29,302 nucleotides of DNA from Priapulus caudatus (lineage: Eukaryota; Priapulida; Priapulimorpha; Priapulimorphida; Priapulidae), in NCBI RefSeq assembly GCF_000485595.1, contig NW_014578502.1:1-29302 (forward strand), in the 5' to 3' direction. Numbering within the stretch: the first letter of the stretch is position 1; the number at the start of each line of letters is the position of its first letter. Under the pieces are notes generated by a model, which worked only from the letters and a program-made list of their open reading frames with translations, was not told the origin of the DNA and did no database searches. Positions 10,199 through 21,104 of the stretch are shown piece after piece. The translations under genes were made by a program, and so were the position numbers.

Positions 10199-10925
10199 TG
10201 GTATTAAGCAAGTATACAAACATTTCGTCGCGTCATCGCATTTAATTAAACACGTCTCATTGTTTATATCTTCAGTAGGCCTATACATACGGCAAAATTT
10301 CAGTGAAAATTACCACAACCATATAGGAACGTTATACACGTGTCTAAGAAAAATATTATACATCAGTTATTATGCATTTATCTGCTATTACACACATTAA
10401 TTGTCTAGCACAACAATAAGTCAATGCCTCAGTAAAATGATATCCGGAACACCGGAATCTTAAATCACTGACGTCTTTCTGTACAGAAAACTTTAATAAA
10501 AAGTATTTAATAAAATGTTTAAATACCAACTATCAAGTTGAAAATGGCGATCGTTTTACGTGTTAATAAAAGTTTAATTTCCAGTTGGTCAAATAGGACA
10601 GTAAAAAATAGAGCTCACACAACTTCAGGGCTTTGCGATTAACCTCCACGTAATCTCGTAAAAAAAGCCACGACTATGTGACCACACACACCCAAACCCC
10701 ATTACTCTCAAAAATACACTTCTGAACGTTAAAATTCATTTTCAATATAGAAACATGTTACAAACGCCGCGTCTCTAGTTCGGTCTAGTTTTGGGATATT
10801 GCAAGTCTCCAAAATGGTGCCGACCGTAACAGCATTGAGGTTGAACGCGTCCTCATCTTCTTAGATTGACATTAGCAACCAGGACACGCTAATGGCAGAA
10901 ACCTCAGAGCTCTCTCGTAGCCAGT
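10199..10925 (-). other. Possible 3' UTR of the pseudokinase gene
   Basis: No open frame or repeat family is seen. It follows the putative stop codon at 10926 on the minus strand and is AT-rich, as expected of a 3' UTR, but no single polyadenylation signal stands out. Confidence 0.35.
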
Positions 10926-10997
10926 CTAGCTGCAATCTTGCGCACCATCAATTGGTTCATAGTGAAATGAAGGCTCCCAGTTCATGGATATATGGTC
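10926..10997 (-). CDS. Probable terminal coding exon
   Basis: A candidate acceptor (ttctatctactgtactcag) is followed in phase 0, as required, by 23 codons, [20 protein letters not shown] and three more residues, then TAG at 10926-10928. The acidic/aromatic tail after a kinase domain is plausible but has no strong family signature. The 418-base gap lies in the intervening intron and could hide another exon. Downstream, ATTAAA-type signals occur near 10571 and an AATAAA at 10128-10133 (minus strand), so 10128-10925 may be 3' UTR. Confidence 0.55.
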   Translation of the reverse strand, partial: DHISMNWEPSFHYEPIDGAQDCS

Positions 10998-13900
10998 CTG
11001 AGTACAGTAGATAGAAATATCATCATTTTAACCAACATTTAAAACTACCACTGGCATTGCAAAGGACACAAAACATATTCATTGACATTGAATATATAAA
11101 GTGTAATACTTCAACGTTTCACAGAACTATGAACATGCGGGTACACACAGATACACGCCCATGTACACGGACGGATACAAGACCGGTATTACTCTGCTAA
11201 TAGCAAGCATTGTGGCTTAAAGGGACAGTAGCCTCTAGGATTTTACTGCATACAACTGTACTTACTGTATAACAAATCGTCTATACCCACACGTATTTGT
11301 TACCAGATACCTAATTTAAAGGGACAGTAGCCTCTAGGATTTTACTGCATACAACTGTACTTACTGTATAACAAATCGTCTATACCCACACGTATTTGTT
11401 ACCAGATATACCCAATTTAATTGTTATAATTAATTACACATCAACGCTACGAAATTTGAACGGCGCCATAACACCCGCGACCGTGCTGCCACCCCGAAAA
11501 AGTTGCGTATTTGACAATTTATTTTGCACGTTACAGACCGAGGGCTAATCACAAAAGTGCAATTATATTTATACCTAAATGCTATTTAACCGAACGATAT
11601 TNNNNNNNNNNNNNNNNNNNNNNNNNNNNNNNNNNNNNNNNNNNNNNNNNNNNNNNNNNNNNNNNNNNNNNNNNNNNNNNNNNNNNNNNNNNNNNNNNNN
11701 NNNNNNNNNNNNNNNNNNNNNNNNNNNNNNNNNNNNNNNNNNNNNNNNNNNNNNNNNNNNNNNNNNNNNNNNNNNNNNNNNNNNNNNNNNNNNNNNNNNN
11801 NNNNNNNNNNNNNNNNNNNNNNNNNNNNNNNNNNNNNNNNNNNNNNNNNNNNNNNNNNNNNNNNNNNNNNNNNNNNNNNNNNNNNNNNNNNNNNNNNNNN
11901 NNNNNNNNNNNNNNNNNNNNNNNNNNNNNNNNNNNNNNNNNNNNNNNNNNNNNNNNNNNNNNNNNNNNNNNNNNNNNNNNNNNNNNNNNNNNNNNNNNNN
12001 NNNNNNNNNNNNNNNNNNNTATAAATGTTAACTATATTCCAGAAACATTGCTTGTACTGGGTCTAGGCCTCGGTCCAGCTACTTGCACTAATAGTAATAG
12101 TTAGCACAGCTATACACTGCCTTAGCAGTGTCAAAATAGTTGCAAATTAGATATAGTGCCATTTAAATCAAGCCTGATTTAAAGACCGATTCCCCTTTTA
12201 CATGACTGTGCCCATGTAAGACAACAGCTGGAAACATACCTTGTCAGAAGACATCGTCTGCAAGGCAGCTGCCAATTCCGGAAAATCAGGACGGTTATCT
12301 GGATCCATCTCCCAGCAGTTCAGCATTAGCTGGTATCTGTGCATACAGAAGAAAACATTATTGTGTATCACGAACACCAAATTGAATTCATTGGTATACG
12401 ATCTGAGGGATTTGCAAAACCTGTACCAGTGAAAGTGAGGATGAGGAATCTTCAAACGTTAGGCCAACCTCCTGTCCCGGGGAGAGTTAAACCATGATCA
12501 ATTGGTACAGTCAAACCTATGTTTGTGGAAACCTCTATAAAACTGACACCTGTCTATAAGGTAATCTACCTCTATAGAATAGACACTGATCTATAATGGA
12601 TGTATGGTATATCCCATGAGTGACCCTTACATACACGTTTGACTGATATCCCCTTGAGCAGAATTCAACCTGTAATAAGACTTTTAATTTTAAGGGCCGT
12701 AACTAGCCAGGGGGCACAGGGGCAGTTGCCCCACCCCCAGAAAAAAAGTAGGTACAATACATGGTCAAAGGTGGTCACCTTCCCAGAACACACCATGTAC
12801 ATGGCTTTGCCCCCCCCCCAAGAAAAATGGATTCGCTACGCTTCTGGGTCACTATATTATCGCATCGAGTAGTAGAAGCCAAGCCGAGACAGACCGGTAT
12901 CTGGTTCACTGGTGTTATCCCATAATAGACCGTCATCCAGTTTGGGAGAGGAGGGTGAAAACGCGCGTTAACGCAGCACTATATGCCGCGTGACAAACAC
13001 TGGCCACGCAAACCGCGCGAGTTAATGTACCCTCCCGCTCGCACTCGCGACTCGTCGTTAGAGCGGTGACGTCACCGGTTGCCCATAATAACGTGGTACT
13101 CACAGGTCCTCGGAGCTGCCGCAGGGCCGCGGTAGACGCACGTGGCTCCTCAGTTTATCGGCGAGCTCTCTGCTATGTACCCCGGCATAGGGCGTGCCAC
13201 CTGGTAAGCAAATCACGGAAACATGAGGAGCGACGTCGAACGGCGCCCGTCAAATATTATTACAAGTTGCGACTGTAGTCTGTTGAGTTTACGCATACAC
13301 AGTGTGGTGATATTCTTTACAAAACTCTTGAAAATCTTGTAACAAATGTATCAAAAGTGTGGGATGTCACATGTGTCGAAAAATCAATGTGGAGGACAGT
13401 CATCCTTCTTCCATTGGATGTATTTCTGGACACGAACATATAGTTATCACTTGTGATATTATCAAATACACACCCATGGTGAATATCTCCCAGAGAACAA
13501 CTCCAAATGACCAGACATCGCTTCTAGTCGTAAAGGTCCTATTGCTGAGACTCTCTAACGACAGCCAGCGCATGTAGCCGCCATCCTAAAATACAGACAC
13601 GAGATTTCCTCCTACCTTCTATTACAAACAACATCACCTCACCATTCTTCTAATTACACATTTGAAACGTAAATTCAACATAGTAACCTTTATTAACACA
13701 CTGGACTGAAACACGTCTACAGGAAAAAAAACGTTTACTGGAATATTCATATAGATTCAGCAAGGAATTTTCTTCACCTACACCTGGTAGAAAACAGGAG
13801 GTGGAAGTTTCAAGAAGAAGATTCAACATGGCGCTTCGACCGTATCATCTCACCTGCTTCTGTGTGCTGTATCTACCGAGGCTATACTGTGCAATCTTAG

Positions 13901-16608
13901 GAATGCCTCTGTCTGTGAGACCTATATTACGAGCGGCCAGCTGCTGGTGTGTCACCTGTGGAGATGCGAGGAACAGACGTGAGCTTGTTCATTACATTAC
14001 GAGAGGTGGGGGGGGGGGAAGTCCATTCCCAGTTCAAAATATTTCCAGTTTCACAGTTGCTAAAATTGCAATTTCGGTTTTCCTCCATATATATATATAT
14101 ATTTAAGTATATGTGGGTGTGTACGTGTGCGTGAGAGCGTGCGTGCATGCATGCATGTATATATAAATAAAATAGGATCACACTTCTACAGCATATCCAG
14201 TGGGACTGCTCCTCCCAAATCCTTCCAGGATAAAAATTACACTAACCCAATGACCCCCCCCCCCCTGCACGCTCTACATTACCCTGTTCTGCGACAGATG
14301 CTTCATTCCCTGGGCGACGCCCACCGCAATGATCCACAGCTGCTCGTCCATCAGCGTCGACACGCGACCTCCGGTCTTGGTGTTGGTGCGCGTTGAGCGC
14401 AGTTTGTCACGCAGGTTGGGCACGGGAGCGTGCTCCAGCACCGCATACGTGCACTCTGAAACGGTGCAGAGCGGGCATCGCGTAAAAACCCAAGACATCG
14501 CTGCGAAGGCACAGGGGGCGTCGCGAAAATCCGAGACATCACTGCGACGGCGAAGGGGGCGTCGCGAAAACCCGAGACATCGCTGCGACGGCGAAGGGGG
14601 CGTCGCGAAAACCCGAGACATCGCTGCGACGGCGCATGGGGCGTTGCGAAAACCCGAGACATCGCTGCAACGGCGCAGGGGGCGTCGCGAAAACCCTAGA
14701 CATCGCTGCGATGGTGCAGGGGGCGTCGCTAAAACCCGAGACATTGCTGTGACTTGCAGCAGACGCAAAGGACAGGACAGGACGAATTGCAGTGTACAGT
14801 AGCCACGCGCGCGATTTTATAAACGTGTCGACGATGATGACTGATTGCAGATTTTGGGTTAAGAGGTTTGGGTTAATGCTGACAGGGAGAGCCATTTCTT
14901 CGATGAATTGCATCACGCGTGTATGTGTATCAACCCCAACAGAGCACACAATGGCTTACAATATCAGTATAAAATAATGCCATCTGACCCATCCAAATGG
15001 GACGATTGACATAAAGCACTAGATAATCGTTGTTGTAATACAGCATTTCAAAGAACAATGCTTATTAACGAAATTTTACAACACAACGAGACAAGTTGTC
15101 AGTTGCTATGCTAGCATTTCTCAACAGTGCAGGATAAATTGTGCTTTTAATATAATCTCGCTTTTGCTTTTGACATAATTTCGCTCATGCTTGTGATATA
15201 ATCTCGCTTTTGCTTTTGATATAATCTCGCTCTAGCTTTTGATATAATCTCGCTCTAGCTTTTGATATAATCTCACTCATGCTTGTGATATAATCTCGCT
15301 CTAGCTTTTGATATAATCTCGCTCTAGCTTTTGATATAATCTCGCTCTTGCTTTTGATATAATCTCATTCATTTTTCCTTATGCATATAATCTCACTCTA
15401 GCTTTGATATAATACCCGCTCTTGCTTTTGCATATAATCTCGCTTCATTGCCTTGATATTAATCTCGCTCATTGCCTTTTGATATTAATCTCATTCATGC
15501 TTGTGATATAATCTGCTCTAGCTTTTGATATAATCTCACTCATGCTTGTGATATAATCTCACTCTTGCTTTTGATATAATCTCGCTCTTGCTTTTGATAT
15601 AATCTCGCTCTTAAATTGCTTTGATATAATCTCACTCATGCTTGTGATATAATCTCGCTCTAGCTTTTGATATAATCTCACTCGTATCTTTTGGCATATA
15701 ATCTCGCTCGTAGCTTTTGATATAATCTCGCCTCTAGGCTCTTTGATATTAATTCTCGCTCTTGCCTTTTGCTAGAATCTCGCTCTGCTTTTGCAGCTAT
15801 ATCTCGCTCATGCTTTTTGATAATAATTCACTCATTGTGCTTGTGAATTAATCCTCGTTTCTAGCTTTTGAACATAATCTCCGCCTCTTTGCTTATTGAT
15901 ATGAATCTCCGCTCCTTTAAATCTTGCTTCTTGATATCAATCCTCACTCATGCTTGCTGATATAATCTCGCTCTAGCTTTTGATATAATCTCACTCATGC
16001 TTGTGATATAATCTCGCTCTTGCTTTTGATATAATCTCGCTCTTGCTTTTTTTTTATATAATCTCATTCACGCTTGTGATATAATCTCGCTCTAGCTTTT
16101 GATATAATCTCGCTCTTGCTTTGATATAATCTCAGCCTCTATGCTTTTTTATAATCTCGCCTCATTGCTTTTGCATATAATCTCGCTCTTCCTTTTAATA
16201 TCTTGCTTTAGCCAAGGCTCGCATCGATGCTCGGCTGGAGTGCACTCACCTGGCTGTCTCGGCTGATGCCGAGCCAAGTGCGGTGCATGTTTCGCGATGT
16301 TTGCCCAAGGTCGTATCATCATCTCTGAGTCTGCGAGAGGAACACTACTCTTCATTGTCGGATGCTTGGCTCGTCTCTGTATGCGGCAGAATAGCGCGCC
16401 ATAGCGGTCTACCAGTTCTATACTTAATCTTCACGCTTCCATACTCGTAGCATCGGCTCTCTAACCAATGCCACAATAATACGCCATGAAACATTATCTA
16501 TACAGGCATCTGTTTCAATCACTAGCCACGAGGCAGAATCCACGCGCACATCAGCGCTCACATAATATGATTTCATTATCAACCTGTATATATAATATAT
16601 AATAATAT

Positions 16609-16673
<65 letters not shown>

Positions 16674-19600
16674 TCATTACATCAGTATTTATGTTAGATA
16701 TTACGATAAATCTGACATAATTATACATCATATCAACGTATATATACGTCATTACACTGTCATACATCATATTCATGTAGATTTGCTTACACAAATCTAC
16801 ATAATATACGTCATTATAAAACGTCACCGTAACATCAAAAGTGTGAAAAGAAATCGTTTGGACAGCTTCACTTCTGACCGCGAGCACCAGGTACACCGTC
16901 GTCTTACGTTTTGACAGAGGCCCACGAGATACCGCCGTCACGCCGCGCTACCCGGCTGTTCGCCACCTTCGCCTTCTTTCACCTCGCCCGAACTTTCCCA
17001 CACCCAGCTCGTCCGCTGCCCGAGACGCAGCGCTCATCCTGCGGTATCAGCTCAGCCACTTGCGTCCTTCGAGCGCGCTGTAGAAGGTCGTCGCGCTCGA
17101 GCGTGTCGTCGCTCTGCCAAGAAACACAAGGGCTGTCATCTCGCCTTACGCGTCCTGCGTAGCAGAGCGGCTGCCACTGGTTTTTACGTTAATTTGGATC
17201 GCGGCGAACGCGCGTGCTGGGCACGCGGCCGCACGGTCCTGAGCCTCCGTGTCCAGTCTTCGAAAATCTCTGAATCCTACACCTACCCTAATATATGTCA
17301 CCCTGATCCTACCAACTACTCTAATCAAAACTACCCTGATCCTACCACCCACCCTGATCCTACTACCTACCCTGATCCTACCACCTACCCTGATCCTACC
17401 ACCTACCCTGATCCTACCACCTACCCTGATCCTACCACCTACCCTGATCCTACTACCTACCACTGATCGTACACCTACCCTGATCCTACTAACCTCCACC
17501 AACTCCTGATCCTATAACCACCTACCCTGATCCTACCATCCACCGTGATCCTACCACCCACCCTGATCCTACCACCTACCCTGATCCTACTAACTACTCT
17601 AATCACAACTACCCTGATCCTACCACCTACCCTGATCCTACCACCTACCCTTGATCCTACACCTACCCTGCATCCCTACATTCCACCGTGATCCTACCAA
17701 CCTACCCTGCATCTTACCACCTTTACCCTGATCCTTACCACTACCCGCTGATCCTACCATCCACCGTGATCCTACCACCTACCCTGATCCTACCACCCAC
17801 CCTAATCCTACCACCTACCCTGATCCTACCATCTACCCTGATCCTACCACCTACCCTGATTGCCTACCATCTACCCTGGATCCTACCACCCACCCTAATT
17901 CCTACCACCTTAGCCCTTGATCCTACCATCTACCCTGATCCTACCACCCACCCTAATCCTACCACCTACCCTGATCCTACCACCTACCCTGATCCTACCA
18001 CCTACCCTGATCCTACCATCCACCCTGATCCTACCACCTACCCTGATCCTACCACCTACCCTGATCCTTAACACCTACCCTGATCCTACACCTACCCTAG
18101 ATCCTACCATCTACCCTGATTCCTCACCCACCCTGATCCTACCACCTACCCTGATACTACACCTACCCTCGATCCTAACCTACCTATCCTACCTATCCTA
18201 CCGACCGATAATCCTATACCTACCCTGATTCCTACACCTACCCTGATCTTGACCACCCACCCTGATCCTACCACCCCACCCCTAATCCTACCACCTACCC
18301 TGATCCTACCACCTACCCTGATCCTACCACCTACCCTGATATTACCACCCACCCTGATCCTACCACCTACCCTGATCTTACCACCTACCCTGATCCTGCC
18401 ACCCACCCTAATCCTACCACCACCCTTGATTCCTTACCACCCACCCTGATCTACACCCCCCTAATCCTACCACCTACCCTGATCCTACCACCTACTCTGA
18501 TCCTACCACCTACCCTGATCCTACCATCTACCCTGATCCTACCACCTCCCTAAATCCTACACCACCTACCGATGATCTACCACCACCCTGAATCTGACAC
18601 CCACCCTAATGCCTCCACTACCCTGATCTGCCCATCCACGTTGATGCTACCACCTACCCTGACCTTACCACCACCCTGAATCCTACCACCTACCTAATCC
18701 TACACCTACCTGACCTACCTACCCCTACGATCCTACCACCCACCCTAATCCTACACCCACCCTGATCCTACACCTACCCTGATCCTACCTACCTGCACCT
18801 TCTCCACTGATCCTGACCACCCACCCTATCCTACCCACCTACCCTGATCCCTACCACACACCCTAATCCTACCACCTTCACCGCTGATCCTCACCACTCC
18901 CTGATGCTACCACCCTACTTGATCCTACACCTATCCCTATCTACCACCCACCCTGCATCCTACCACCTATCCTGATCCTTACCAACTACTCTAATCACAA
19001 CTACCCTGGCTACTACACCGTACCCCTATCCTACCATCCCCACCCTGATCCTTACCACCTACCCTGATCCACCACCCTACCCATATCCTCCACATACCCT
19101 GCATCCTCGACCACCCCACCCTGATCCTACCACCCACCCTAATCCTACCACCTACCCTGATCCTACCACACACCCTAATCCTACCACCTACCCTGATCCT
19201 ACCACCTACCCTGATCCTACCACCTACTCTGATCCTACCACCTACTCTGATCCTACCACCTACCCTGATCCTACCACCCACCCTAATCCTACCACCTATC
19301 TTTATCCTACCAACTACTCTAATCACAACTACCCTGATACTACCACCTACCCTGATCCTACCACCCACCCTGATCCTACCACCTACCTTTCGATCTACCA
19401 CCTACCCTGATCCTACCACCCACCCTGATCCTACCACCCACCCTGATCCTACCACCTACCCTGATCCTGCCACCCACCCTAATCCTACCACCTACCCTGG
19501 ATTCTACCAAACCTACCCTGCATCCTAACCACCCGAACCCACCCTGCATTCCCTACCTGATCCTGCGCACCCTATCCTACCACCTACCCTGATCCTACCA

Positions 19601-21062
19601 CCCACCCTAATCCTACCACCTACCCTGATCCTACCATCTACCCTGATCCTACCACCCACCCTGATCCTACCACCCACCCTGATCCTACCACCCACCTTGA
19701 TCCTACCCCCTACCCTGATTGCCTGCACGCTCGTGGTGCGAGTCAGCTCCTGTTCGTCCAGCTTCGGCCGCCGCTTGAAGTAGACGAGGCGCAGAAAGAG
19801 GTAGATGAGCACAACGGCGAGCAACGCGAACAGCAGCAACCCGATCAGCCCTCCCAAAATCTTCACTCCTCTCTTGCTGTCGCCGCCGGCCGGGGAGGCA
19901 CCGCCGCCGCCTCCACCTCCATCCACGGCCCGTCCTCCGCTGCTGCCATCTGTAACGACGACCAGGCGTGAATGAGCGACAGGATTCCCCTCGGGGATTT
20001 CAGATGTGTTGGGTAATCGGGGGAATTTATCCCCGGATGTCGATTGGAGTCGATTACGCATGTTGTGACAGGTTTTTGACAATAGCGTCTACTGCTTGGG
20101 ACGACAACTTGAACCACGTGTCTGGTCACGCACTCACCTACGACGAGAGGTACTTTGTCATTCTCCTCCTCTCTGAATGCACTGTATGCAACCTTGGTGA
20201 TCTATAACAGCAAGCAACAACCATGTATGATTTATGTTGATGCTTAATACAAAGCATGACAGGTATCTTTGATTGGGCCATGAAGGCAGCACATTGTTAC
20301 CAAGGCTTTCATATAGTCAAATGCAAAAATATGATCAGATGGCCTTGATGGCTTGACTATAATTATTACATTTACATTATGTGTTTGTGCCTGCGTGCAT
20401 GCATATAGGCATTTAAACGCACCATTTCTTTTTGTATACATACCCCTTCTTGAGAGCTGACAGCACCAAAGATGGCGGCATAATTCTTGGATGGGTCGAG
20501 AGGTCCATTAAAGAATCCACCGTACGTCAGGTAATCTCCGATCGTGAAGTAGCTTTTCAACTTCATAACGTCTAGCTTGGTCAGGTTGGCAGCTGGTAAG
20601 ATCAGAGGCAACAGGTGATATTAGGGCACGGTCACACAAACTGTGAATATGGGTGGCTCCAAACAGACATGGGCAATGTCAGAGGTCAGCCACTCTGAGT
20701 CTGTGCATGGGAAGGACAATGTGGCACTAGCGAGTCAAGGATACAGTACATACCCCAACTTGGGTGGTGAATAATAAGTAATCTAAATCAAATTTTAAAT
20801 ATATCTTGATTCAGATAATAAGTTAAGGCTCCTGCTCAATAGGAGAAAAGTGATACTTTCACTCAGATATGTAATAATAGAAAGTATCACACCTACAAAG
20901 GTACATTTAGAAGTGTTTTTAATCGGGTAGTATATAAGAAGCGATCTTACTCAGATAGTAAGGCAATCCCATGGCCGGGGCATTATTGTAATCCAGCAGC
21001 TGGGCTGGATCAAACTGCACGGGTGAGCTGATGTCAAATACCACCACATGGTACCCACTGAA

Positions 21063-21104
<42 letters not shown>

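Noticed and set aside
11511-12104. Open frames spanning the N run
   Set aside because: Unknown bases cannot contain stops, so the frames are artefacts of the gap.
14329-14802. Plus-strand 157-codon frame across the 41-bp array and hinge exon
   Set aside because: It is the antisense of a well-supported kinase exon and of a tandem array; its sequence is repetitive and matches nothing known to me.
17194-19401. Long open frames of YPDPTT, ILPPTL or RIRVGG repeats on both strands
   Set aside because: They arise because the 18-bp minisatellite unit is a multiple of three with no stop in several frames. No independent start, splice or domain evidence supports a protein.
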